A DNA stretch of 64,000 nt, taken from the NCBI RefSeq assembly GCF_963678635.1, contig NC_087070.1:32031704-32095703 (forward strand). The letters are read 5' to 3'. The notes below the pieces were generated by a model. That model saw nothing but the letters and a program-made list of their open reading frames with translations, was not told the origin of the DNA and made no database searches. This DNA is from Symsagittifera roscoffensis. Lineage: Eukaryota; Xenacoelomorpha; Acoela; Convolutidae. Both the position numbers and the translations under genes were made by a program. Below, one piece after another: positions 10,267 to 19,779 of this stretch (its first letter is position 1; each line of letters starts with the position of its first letter).

Positions 10267-13200
10267 ATGGACAACTTTAACCTGGATGAATTGATGGACC
10301 TGGCAGATGCATATGTAGGACCGATGGTAGATGCGATCTATCGTCGGCTGATCGAACGAGACTTCGCTCTGGAGGACCCAGAGGTGGTCATGTTGCTGAC
10401 CGCCCTGATCAACATCTTGGGGCACGACAACCGTGGGGACCGCCCCACGGAAGTCCTGTTGATGGCAGCATATGGAGAAAGAGGAGTACTAGACCGCCCG
10501 AACATGAGAGTGATGAGGTGGAGAAACGGGGCTCTCTCAGGGAGTGACTTGGCGAATGAGCCTGGATTGGGAAGTTCTAGGACTTACCAGCCAGGTGAGA
10601 TGCCAATGCCCTCCAAGCCCAAACCTGGGTTGACGAGAATGCATCGGGAGATGAACAGCGAGGCGACCTCTTCTGGTGCACCACTGAGAGCAGCTGTGCC
10701 ACCAAAAAGGGCGAAAGTAACACAGAAGGTTCAGACGAACCAAACCATACAAGATCTGGACGAGATGAACGATCAGCTGAGAAGTACGAAGAAGGAGCTG
10801 GACGAGATGACCAGAAGCATGCTCCAGATGGAGGAAGATCGGGACATGTGGAGAAAGTTGTTTGAAGACTGCAACAAAAAGCAGGGTCAAGAGATCGAAC
10901 GCTTAAGGCAAGAATACAAAGAGCGATCGGAGCAGGTGGCGTTGACAACGGCCGTGGAGAAAGTGATACCTGCAAGGGATATTCCTCGTGGGCAGTCCCC
11001 GATGGAGCTCTTGACACCTCGAGAAATGAGTCAAACAACGGAGACACGGCTTCCAGCAGAGGCAGAGACGAATCGAGTAACAATCCCGGATCCTAGTGAC
11101 ACCTTGGGTGATCCCGTCGTAGAACAGACAGTGAGGAAGCTGATAGAGACAGCTGGACGACTGGTCGCTAACAAGAATGCGCCAGGTTCCGGGGTGACTG
11201 CACCCTATGGAACGATTGACGATACGAGCAGAGTACAACTCTCCCAGACCGTGATCAGACAAGGGATAAGTAACGTGACACCACTCATGGGGAGCTCGAG
11301 AATTCCAGAGAGGAAAGTACGAAAGATGCCAGCGAAGAAAGTGTCTCGTGTAATAGACGTGCAGAAGAATAATCAATTGAAGTATAATTTCACGGGAGTT
11401 CCGGAGACAGATCCGAGGGCCTGCTTCAATCGAGCTACCTGGAGCCCGGCTGTGAACCTGCAGCAACCACCACTCGGGACATCTCACCTGATATTGGGAG
11501 ACAGTTTAGTCAGAGTGCTGTCGAATTTGAGGACCTCGTGGGTCGCCACGGTGATGGCCTTTGGAGGCGCGACAATAGCCCAATTATATCGGATGGTGGA
11601 ACTGATGAACCCAGGGAAGATTCCCAATGTGATGATCTTAGTTGGGACGAATGACATCTCCAGAGGATCAGACGAGCAGGAAGCACTGTGGGAGTCAATG
11701 ATGGTGTGTTTGTTCACTACCCTCTGGCAGAAGTTCAGTTGCGCGGTACTGACCGTTTGCACTGTGCCAATGAATACGAGAAGCCTGACAGCATCAGGAA
11801 GGAGGCACAACGAGGGAGTCATGAGATGGAACAACATCTTGAGGAACCTAGCAAATCGAAACGCCGGAAGGATGATCCTCATGGACATTGAGCATGAGTT
11901 GAGAGCCATGGATCAGGCCAGACTGACCACGGATGGCATCCACTTCGACAGTATCGAAGGACAAGCTTGGTTGAATCGAGTCTTCCAAGAACGGTTGGAG
12001 GAGCTGGAAGCAGAACTCTTTACAGGAGTGCTGAAGGAAGAGGGAACGGTGAGTGATGAGGTAATTACCACCTTTGTGCCTCCTAGCCTGGAAACACGCC
12101 TGGGTACGGTCCCAGCCGTCACAAATTACCGGCAACAAAGCTCCAGCGAACCAGGTCGAAGAACAGACGTGCAGGATCGGTTGGAAGAAGCACCGACGAG
12201 GAGAACAATTCATCCTAGGAGAAGGATAGGACCTGTCAACCAACCAATCGAAGAAGTAGCCGGCACATCTAGATCGGACACTAGATCGAAGACGACGAGT
12301 ACCAGTCGAGAGGAAAGACCGAGCAGAGGCTCATTGTTGTGGTCGAGGTCCATGCCGTCTCCTTGGCATATATACAAAGACGAACTGATGAAGCTGGATC
12401 TCCAGAGAGTAAGCTTCATCGAAGATGCAAGGAGGATGTTGAATGGAGCGACGCTATCCGTCAGCAGATTGTACTCGATAACCGGCGTAGACTGGTTGAT
12501 AGCCGCTAGCATAAATTTCAGCTCCACGACGGCCCTGAGATTTGCTGATTTGAAGGGACTGCCCTCTAGCAACACGATGGGACCAGTGAATGCGAGACCG
12601 TTGCAAGATGTGAGATTGAATCATGATGAGGGGAATCGTGAAGAGAGACCAGGAAGATTCCTGACGGCGAGAGCACCGATTGGACAACACGTGAAGATAT
12701 TCAGACAGCTGACGACACCAACTGGTCATGTGGAGGAGAGAGTGTACCCAAAACTGGTGAACCAAGATGGTGATGCCCAGAGATATGGCGGACTGACAGC
12801 GATAAAGAAAGATGAGACCATCTTCGCCGCCTATGACAAAGCAGAGATGAGGAAGGCCAAAATCATGGTAGTAGCGAATTCAGAGTTCGTGTACACCTCC
12901 AAGTCTTTGTTTTGGCCGGACGTCATAATGTTGGCCGCGGTTGACCTAGACCTATTGCAATCAGTGTCTTTGGCTATAGGGGTACAAAGGCAGACAGAAA
13001 TGAACCCAATTACGATTGTGTTTGCTGGCATCAATGACCATCTACACAGCAGAGGTTTTCTGAGCAGGCTCAGAGATCCTGCAACAGCAGAAAACGCAGT
13101 ATGGCCAGCAATAAAAGACATCCTGGAGTCGATGGGTGAAGTGGTGGATGCGACGAAGGAGGGGTCATTCAATAAAGTGGCGTTGAGAGTAGTATTCGCG

Positions 13201-16200
13201 TTGTCTCCGGGATATGCAAATCTCCCGGATGGAATGAAGTTTGTGTATGCAATGGTAGCCTTACTTTCGGAAGGAAAATATGATGTGATCATATCGGCCC
13301 CGAATCGCATGATAGAAATGGAGAACCTGAGGCCACTTAAGGCTGAACTGCCTGCAGTATGGTCAGATATCTCAAATACGATGAGAGGATTCAAGGACCA
13401 CGCGCTACACATGTTAGTGTTGGACGAAGTGCTGGGGTTGGAACTGTCCAACTTCAGTCGGCAACTCAAACTGAAACCGGGAATAGACGACGACCATCGA
13501 GTGATCACGGCAATGTCCAACGACTTATGGTTCCGAGCAATGGAAGTGGCGAGTGAAGACACAAGAAGAAAAAATTCACTAGAGACGAGAGCTCATCTAG
13601 AGGCGATAGTTCTGAGAACCAAACCGGAAGCCAACCAGTGGCTACACCTGAATCATAGAGTAGCGGCATTGGGTGCAGATGCTTTTCAGCAAGGCCCCGT
13701 GATGATCACGAAGATACATGCCTACTTGTTGAAGGAGCTGAACCTGGCGGAAAATGCCGGAGAAAAGACCGCTGAGTTTGTGAACAGAATGTGTCAGATT
13801 ACTCTGGAAACCTTCTGGACCCAGGAAGTGAAGGGACAGGAGGGATTTGAGAGGACAGGCAGCATGCTAGAAGGGTTGGGAGCCGGATGGACCGCGTCCT
13901 TCTTGGCAAAAGTTTACCCGAAAGTCTCGCACTATTTGATAAAAGAATTCCTCCAAGCAGTAGTGAGAGTATCGATAGTAGAATTAATAGCCTTGTTCGT
14001 GACGTTCGGAGCGGAGAGTTTCGTGAAAGGACCGGCGATACTGCTCACGGATGGAATACAGAACCTGCGACTAGACGGACTTCTGACATTGATCGCAATA
14101 ACCCACGGAAACTTGGGAGGACTAATGAAACTGGCACGTTGTCCAGAGCAGATGAAAGAGAAAGTGAGGAAACTGGATATGAAGAAATCCACGGACTCAT
14201 GGAACAAAATAAGAGATCTGAGACACACTCTTATCCAATATCTCTTGCAGCAAAATCGCTTTGGAACCGGAGAAGACGAGACAATTGAAAGAGCGGAAGA
14301 TGTTAGACGACATGTTGGAGGCATGCCGCTATTAACAGATTTGAGCTTAGCTATGAGAACCGATCCCTTGGCGCTGATCAGAGGAGTCACGGAGTTCGTG
14401 ACAGTGATCTATGGACCAGCAGTCACGTTTGCGTTCCCTGACGTTAAAGTGGAAGCATATAGGAGGTCGGTGCTGCACCTGAACCTCATATCGGCAGTGG
14501 ACGGTAGTACACTGAACTGGTGTGAGCAGAACACATTGCGGGAACTCATGAGTGAAGATCTGTTGTTTGCGAAGATATCAGAGCCAGAAATGACGATCAT
14601 CAATTTTGACGATCACTTCCGTGACCGCATGGGAGAAGTAGAAAGAGGACACATCGAGGTGTTTCCAAAGCTTTGGAATCTGAGACCCTATGACAAAACG
14701 AATGGTGAAATAACCAGAGTGCCTCGTCTCACTGCAGCATATCACAAGGTGAGAGAAGAGACGAAGGACTGGGGCGATTACAAGAAGCTACCGGAGGCAA
14801 TCCCTGAATTCCCTCTAATAAGAAGAATGTTGCTCGGAGCAGTCTCCGTGGTACAAACTCCTAGGTTGAGAGCATTCGAAACCAATGAAAGGAGAGTAGG
14901 GATTTTCGTGGGAACGATGGATCCATGTTTCGTAGGGAGAAATGCCGCCGTGTTACAGTACACACGATTTGCATACACGGATCAAGCGACGAGAAGGCGA
15001 ATAAGCAACGCCGCAACTCCCAAGCCTGGAAGATTCGATGAGGAATGGAAGGGATTAGGCTTAGCTCCGATGAGGATGAGAGGCAGGACCGAATTGCCTG
15101 AAGCCTCATTGATCCTGACCAGTGTGAAAAAGGAGATGAAAGTGGGAGGAATATTGCAGACGAGAACCTTCCTAGCACCCTTCGGCTGTGAGGAAATCAA
15201 AGTGGTCCATGGAGAAGAGGAAGATAAATCGGCCGGTACATTGCTCATACCGAGATTCCAGGAAGAAACCGACAATGACGAACAAGGACCATCGAGCTCG
15301 AACAAGGATAAGTCAGAAGGAGATGACGGACAGGGTGGAAGCCGTCAGACTGAAGAACCCATGCAACAAGATCAAGCTGGTGGGGAAGACGACAGGGCAT
15401 CGACAGGAGGAACATCCAGCCTGGATTTCAATATCTTCAGTGATCTTGAGAATAATGCAGACACGTTGGAAACGACTGAGCCAGCGGATGAAGGCATCTC
15501 GACACTGGAACCTCCGTCAGCCTTTGAGGAAATGAAACGGAATTTGCCGGAGAGCAGCTCTCCTGGCAATTCAAGAAATAACAACCAGAGAATCCTCATG
15601 GAGTCACCTCGGAGGAGAAGAATAGAGGCATCAGCCAGAGTACCTTTCTTGGGAACGCTGCCCGAGGAAGAATGGGAAGTACATCACCGAGACCACGAGA
15701 GCAGGACGGGATGTAAATTGGACAGAGTGGCGTTTATGGAGGAAGTCTGGACCGTGATTCAGAGCTATGGGACCCAGTCCATCCTCAAAACAGGTCTCAA
15801 TCAACCCTTGATGAGAGAAGTACTTGACAAGCTTGATGAGTGTGAAGGGAGACTGAGTGAGTTATTGATAGACTCAGCCACTGATGAGAGTGAAGCGAAC
15901 TCTCCCATCAAGATGACACCGCAGGACGATGAAGGAGAGGTGGTGTACCTGTCAAGAACCAGGAGAGGGACGATGCGATCGAAAATGGTGATTGATAAGA
16001 TCAATGCGATGAAAATGAATTTAGGCAGCAGAGTGATGCCGAGGAGAATTGGGAAGACGAAAGTGGATTCAGAAAAATCGATGAAAGCTGGTAACTCAGC
16101 GAAAAGAAAACGAGTCGAGGAAGTCATGGATTTGGGGCAAGGTGATTATCAATTGTCTGGCACAGATAGAATATTAACCGATATAGCGATGGTGCCACCC

Positions 16201-19200
16201 ATTCTCATGGCGGGGATAAAGTCAACCGGTTATAAATCCAAAAGGAGTGACCGCACTCTGACTGGAGCAACGTTAGAAATGGAGATACTCAGCCAATGTG
16301 GAGAGAGCAAAATGAGGGACTTCAAGCCATCTCCCATGAACCATGGAAAGGGAAGTGTTGCAGGACAACTAACACCAGTGGAATACAACCGACTGACCGT
16401 GTCGGAGACAGTGTCGATGGATGAACCCACCGGTGGATACATGGAGATGTTGGAATACCGAAACTCGGCTAGAGGGTATGTAATGGCCCTGGAAGACGAA
16501 AAAGCCATAGAGGGTTATCTGGAAATGATGTTGCAAGGCACCACCCTCAAGCAGAAGGCGTATGGAACTTTGGCGTCGTCTGATATACAGGCGGAAACGA
16601 TCGAGCAGTTAGTGAGCCTTCCATGGAAAGCAGTAGTATTGAGGTATTTCGAAGAAGAAATGAGGACTAAGCCAAGAATACATGCTCTCGTGGCAGTACC
16701 TTACGTAAGGACAGAGTTACAACTCAGGTTCGCCTGGTGCATGATGGGACTGACTCGCGAAGAATATGATTCAGAAGAAAGAAAGAGATCAAAAGAAGAA
16801 AAGGTTTTCCTTATGACGAATCTGAGGGATCTGATAGTCCAGGAGGGAGCAGCAGTAGCGTGTGCGAAGCGGAGAGACGCTCTCTGTTTCATTCGATTCC
16901 TGATAGAGCAGATTTCAGTACCTGCATTAAACACTTGTGTTAAAATGTTGAGGGAAGGCGATGAGCGAACGAAAGCCTTATTCTTGCTAGCACTGCTGGA
17001 TATGCAGCAAAGTAAACCGATGAGGGTAAACATGAAAGAACCTGAAGAATTGGAACCCATGAAAAAGATAGACGAGATCAGGAGATTCTCAAACAAGGAG
17101 TTGAGACTCACTAAAGAATCTATGGGAGCATTGCCGAAATCCAGTGAATACTGTGGACCGATCAAGAAGAAGTCATATAGCTACGTATCCGGGATTATAG
17201 GGATAGCGTACAACCCTTTCCTGAGTGAAGACATACGCGATTGCTTCTTTGATTATGAGCAGGCGGTGTTACTAAGATTCTGGACGTCCAGAATTGTAAC
17301 GATTAAGAGCGTTAACAATCCACAGGCCAAATTGGGATTGGTCTTGGAAGAAGAGGTGACTGCACCTTCAGTACCAAAATCCGACAAGAGAGTGGAGTTT
17401 GGGTTGGGATTCTCAGATGAATTACTGAGAACGAGCTTGATGGCAGTGTGGGAATTGATGAGGCCATCATGGTGTCCTAGTCCCAACGCTGACTCAATAT
17501 TACGGGCGACACAAGACGTACAGAGGGAACTGAATGCAGACTGTAACCTGCGTGACCTCAACATCATATATAATGTGATGATAACAGCCTCTAAGAGCAA
17601 CGGAGAAGATAAAGTGGAGTTGCCTGGCTGGGGACCAGAAGACTGGGTCAAACCTGGTAGCTGTCTGGCGGAAGTCTGTGGACTGGAGGGTCACGTTTGT
17701 GGAGGTCTAGACTGTGTGAAAACCCTGGAGAAACAACACAAGCAATTGACAGTATTGTTTGGAAATGTAGTGATGAAAGCAAGAACGGAAACGGAACTGA
17801 TAGCAGATTGTCATGGAGGAACCGACGTGAATCTAGTGACTGCACTAGGATTCTACAGCATGTTTGGTTCTTTAGAGTCACTATTGAATCTAGAACAGAA
17901 ACATGAGATGGTCACAGCCATCAGCGTAGAAGTATTTCTAGGAGTTCTGCAGACTGAGCAGAAATATATAGGAAAATGGAGGGAAGCAATCGAGACAGAA
18001 ATGAACATCAGACACAGCGAAACTTATTGTATACCATCAGGAGCACGATATTTGGTGGGTTCAACGTTGGCTCCAATGTGCAAGAGCAGGTATCCTGTAC
18101 ATTTCGTAGCTGTGGACGTGAAGAGTACAAGAACGATTAGGAATCAAGCCTTCTCAGTGCCGAAGTGTGTGAGATTGGCGAGAATGTCTGAAAAGTCTTA
18201 CGAGTTACTATGTAAGATGTTCTCAGCAGTTCCAGAGAGAACCAAAGAGGAGTTGGAGTCAATACTAGGAAAGAAGTTCATGGGATATGTGAGCGGGAAC
18301 TTCAGTGACTTTGAGAAACAGAAACAGAGAGGATCAACTGTCACAGATTACAATGCAGTAGATGAGAATGATGAAGTCCACCGAGTGATGATGGAAGTGG
18401 AACCATTGCTGGAAGCTTCGGGAAAACGTAATTGGAGGAGCATCATGTTGACGCATGACGAGTTTCCTTGCCACTGCTTGCTGCAGACCTGGTGGTATCC
18501 CAAGCGTAGTAATCTGATGTTGATCTGGGACTCTGGAGAGCTGCTCTCCATGGGTTTACCAGATTCATCACAGCCCGTAACAATAGTGATAGTGGGAGTT
18601 ATGATGGCGATACGATGGCTGGAAGCTCATGTGAGAGAAAATAATAGACAGGAGGCGCCGACGAGAGAACAATTGCGGAAATTAGATTGTCTAAAAGATT
18701 TAGATCTTTTTGAGACAATGTGCAAAGTTCTAAACATTCCGATGGAAGTGAAGAAGATATGGGCGAGAAAACGATTGATGCCATGGTTCAGAGCTAACAT
18801 GACTGCATGGTTGTACGAGTATGCGAAAAAGCATATGTCGAAGCACGGCAGGGTGTACAGTGAATATCAGCTGGACATTGGAGCAGGAGCTTTCAAGCGA
18901 GCTCTCGTGACTCATCGGAATGCAGTGACCACCGCTGTGAAAAGAATTTCCAGGACGAGTGAGCGTAGTGAAAATGAGAAGGCAGAGATGCTGAAAGAAG
19001 ATTTGGAGAGAAACGTGACGTTGTGTCTCCACAACAGTTTCTGCAGAAACAGAGAATCCAACGTGGATCCCCTACCTTGCTGTAAGCAGAGGGTAGAAGA
19101 GCAGAAGTGTTGGAGGACGGCTTCCAACAGCGTCAGGATAGCCAACGATGTGCTACAAGACACGGAAACCGAAAGTGCGGAGTCAGTATCACAGGAGGAA

Positions 19201-19215
19201 GAAATGGAACATTGA
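10267..19215 (+). CDS. Giant accessory protein (2,982 aa) with SGNH/GDSL hydrolase domain
   Basis: An uninterrupted 8.9-kb frame. ATG 10267 was chosen because copy B aligns there and it is the first ATG after the candidate acceptor. Residues 1-100 form a helical domain with RGDRPTEV. About 163-223 is a coiled coil. About 405-590 is an SGNH hydrolase: GDS at 411-413, FGGA around Gly433, GTND at 460-463 and DGIH with Asp556/His559, giving the Ser-Gly-Asn-His set. About 860-1100 holds a second, diverged GIND region. About 1650-1780 is acidic, Ser/Gln-rich and probably disordered. The rest is helical and unrecognised. The C-terminus has a conserved Cys cluster (about 2918-2950). No transmembrane segment is obvious, so an envelope protein is unlikely. 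SGNH esterase domains are known in ORF1 of CR1-type LINEs. Its job here is unknown. Confidence 0.85.
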   Translation: MDNFNLDELMDLADAYVGPMVDAIYRRLIERDFALEDPEVVMLLTALINILGHDNRGDRPTEVLLMAAYGERGVLDRPNMRVMRWRNGALSGSDLANEPGLGSSRTYQPGEMPMPSKPKPGLTRMHREMNSEATSSGAPLRAAVPPKRAKVTQKVQTNQTIQDLDEMNDQLRSTKKELDEMTRSMLQMEEDRDMWRKLFEDCNKKQGQEIERLRQEYKERSEQVALTTAVEKVIPARDIPRGQSPMELLTPREMSQTTETRLPAEAETNRVTIPDPSDTLGDPVVEQTVRKLIETAGRLVANKNAPGSGVTAPYGTIDDTSRVQLSQTVIRQGISNVTPLMGSSRIPERKVRKMPAKKVSRVIDVQKNNQLKYNFTGVPETDPRACFNRATWSPAVNLQQPPLGTSHLILGDSLVRVLSNLRTSWVATVMAFGGATIAQLYRMVELMNPGKIPNVMILVGTNDISRGSDEQEALWESMMVCLFTTLWQKFSCAVLTVCTVPMNTRSLTASGRRHNEGVMRWNNILRNLANRNAGRMILMDIEHELRAMDQARLTTDGIHFDSIEGQAWLNRVFQERLEELEAELFTGVLKEEGTVSDEVITTFVPPSLETRLGTVPAVTNYRQQSSSEPGRRTDVQDRLEEAPTRRTIHPRRRIGPVNQPIEEVAGTSRSDTRSKTTSTSREERPSRGSLLWSRSMPSPWHIYKDELMKLDLQRVSFIEDARRMLNGATLSVSRLYSITGVDWLIAASINFSSTTALRFADLKGLPSSNTMGPVNARPLQDVRLNHDEGNREERPGRFLTARAPIGQHVKIFRQLTTPTGHVEERVYPKLVNQDGDAQRYGGLTAIKKDETIFAAYDKAEMRKAKIMVVANSEFVYTSKSLFWPDVIMLAAVDLDLLQSVSLAIGVQRQTEMNPITIVFAGINDHLHSRGFLSRLRDPATAENAVWPAIKDILESMGEVVDATKEGSFNKVALRVVFALSPGYANLPDGMKFVYAMVALLSEGKYDVIISAPNRMIEMENLRPLKAELPAVWSDISNTMRGFKDHALHMLVLDEVLGLELSNFSRQLKLKPGIDDDHRVITAMSNDLWFRAMEVASEDTRRKNSLETRAHLEAIVLRTKPEANQWLHLNHRVAALGADAFQQGPVMITKIHAYLLKELNLAENAGEKTAEFVNRMCQITLETFWTQEVKGQEGFERTGSMLEGLGAGWTASFLAKVYPKVSHYLIKEFLQAVVRVSIVELIALFVTFGAESFVKGPAILLTDGIQNLRLDGLLTLIAITHGNLGGLMKLARCPEQMKEKVRKLDMKKSTDSWNKIRDLRHTLIQYLLQQNRFGTGEDETIERAEDVRRHVGGMPLLTDLSLAMRTDPLALIRGVTEFVTVIYGPAVTFAFPDVKVEAYRRSVLHLNLISAVDGSTLNWCEQNTLRELMSEDLLFAKISEPEMTIINFDDHFRDRMGEVERGHIEVFPKLWNLRPYDKTNGEITRVPRLTAAYHKVREETKDWGDYKKLPEAIPEFPLIRRMLLGAVSVVQTPRLRAFETNERRVGIFVGTMDPCFVGRNAAVLQYTRFAYTDQATRRRISNAATPKPGRFDEEWKGLGLAPMRMRGRTELPEASLILTSVKKEMKVGGILQTRTFLAPFGCEEIKVVHGEEEDKSAGTLLIPRFQEETDNDEQGPSSSNKDKSEGDDGQGGSRQTEEPMQQDQAGGEDDRASTGGTSSLDFNIFSDLENNADTLETTEPADEGISTLEPPSAFEEMKRNLPESSSPGNSRNNNQRILMESPRRRRIEASARVPFLGTLPEEEWEVHHRDHESRTGCKLDRVAFMEEVWTVIQSYGTQSILKTGLNQPLMREVLDKLDECEGRLSELLIDSATDESEANSPIKMTPQDDEGEVVYLSRTRRGTMRSKMVIDKINAMKMNLGSRVMPRRIGKTKVDSEKSMKAGNSAKRKRVEEVMDLGQGDYQLSGTDRILTDIAMVPPILMAGIKSTGYKSKRSDRTLTGATLEMEILSQCGESKMRDFKPSPMNHGKGSVAGQLTPVEYNRLTVSETVSMDEPTGGYMEMLEYRNSARGYVMALEDEKAIEGYLEMMLQGTTLKQKAYGTLASSDIQAETIEQLVSLPWKAVVLRYFEEEMRTKPRIHALVAVPYVRTELQLRFAWCMMGLTREEYDSEERKRSKEEKVFLMTNLRDLIVQEGAAVACAKRRDALCFIRFLIEQISVPALNTCVKMLREGDERTKALFLLALLDMQQSKPMRVNMKEPEELEPMKKIDEIRRFSNKELRLTKESMGALPKSSEYCGPIKKKSYSYVSGIIGIAYNPFLSEDIRDCFFDYEQAVLLRFWTSRIVTIKSVNNPQAKLGLVLEEEVTAPSVPKSDKRVEFGLGFSDELLRTSLMAVWELMRPSWCPSPNADSILRATQDVQRELNADCNLRDLNIIYNVMITASKSNGEDKVELPGWGPEDWVKPGSCLAEVCGLEGHVCGGLDCVKTLEKQHKQLTVLFGNVVMKARTETELIADCHGGTDVNLVTALGFYSMFGSLESLLNLEQKHEMVTAISVEVFLGVLQTEQKYIGKWREAIETEMNIRHSETYCIPSGARYLVGSTLAPMCKSRYPVHFVAVDVKSTRTIRNQAFSVPKCVRLARMSEKSYELLCKMFSAVPERTKEELESILGKKFMGYVSGNFSDFEKQKQRGSTVTDYNAVDENDEVHRVMMEVEPLLEASGKRNWRSIMLTHDEFPCHCLLQTWWYPKRSNLMLIWDSGELLSMGLPDSSQPVTIVIVGVMMAIRWLEAHVRENNRQEAPTREQLRKLDCLKDLDLFETMCKVLNIPMEVKKIWARKRLMPWFRANMTAWLYEYAKKHMSKHGRVYSEYQLDIGAGAFKRALVTHRNAVTTAVKRISRTSERSENEKAEMLKEDLERNVTLCLHNSFCRNRESNVDPLPCCKQRVEEQKCWRTASNSVRIANDVLQDTETESAESVSQEEEMEH

Positions 19216-19489
19216 TGAATGGTCGAGAAAACAAGAGGCAACAAGAAAGAAAATTAGAAGAATTTAGAAGTTTTAGAACTTCTAAACGACGAAAAAAGAA
19301 GAGAACAAAAGAGTGATGAAGAAAAGTTAAAACTCAGAATTGTTTTATGTGTGTGAAAAACTCAAGTGGGAAACCAAGCAACCAAGTTGTAATTGAAAAC
19401 TGAAACATTTAGTTGAGTTTTGAAATTGTTGCATTTATAAATTTGCATTTTGATTTTAGTTGAAGTGGCTTTAGAGACACTCACTTATT

Positions 19490-19551
19490 ATTTATTTAGA
19501 AAGGCTTAAGGGAAGAGTATATTTATTTAGAAAGGCTTAAGGGAAGAGTAT
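19490..19551 (+). repeat. Perfect 31-bp tandem duplication with purine tract
   Basis: Two identical 31-bp units (19490-19520, 19521-19551), each containing the purine run AAGGGAAGAG. A polypurine tract that primes plus-strand synthesis in LTR elements would be expected between the last ORF and the 3' LTR. This doubled run is the best candidate, but without the LTR border it is only a suggestion. Copy B does not show the doubling. Confidence 0.5.
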
Positions 19552-19750
19552 ATTCCAGCCTGCATGATTGTTTTTAATCACTTAGGAAGACTGATCACTT
19601 TGTGGTGATGTGGAAGGCTTGAGTAATCTCTCGAAGAGGGAGATTGTTTCATTGTTCTTTCTAACCACAGAGTTTCTTAGTTTTAATATTCAGGACAATA
19701 ACAAGCAAGATTTCCGAAGGGAAGAAGCATAGTAGGATAATTTTAGCTTG

Positions 19751-19779
19751 TTGGTTGGCAGGACTGTCCTGCAAGCCAA
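19751..19779 (+). repeat. Near-perfect inverted repeat in the 3' untranslated region
   Basis: Arms 19751-19764 and 19766-19779 pair at 12 of 14 positions around a single central base, with core GCAGGACTGTCCTGC. It could fold as a hairpin in RNA or extrude as a cruciform. It is not clearly kept in copy B. Confidence 0.5.
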
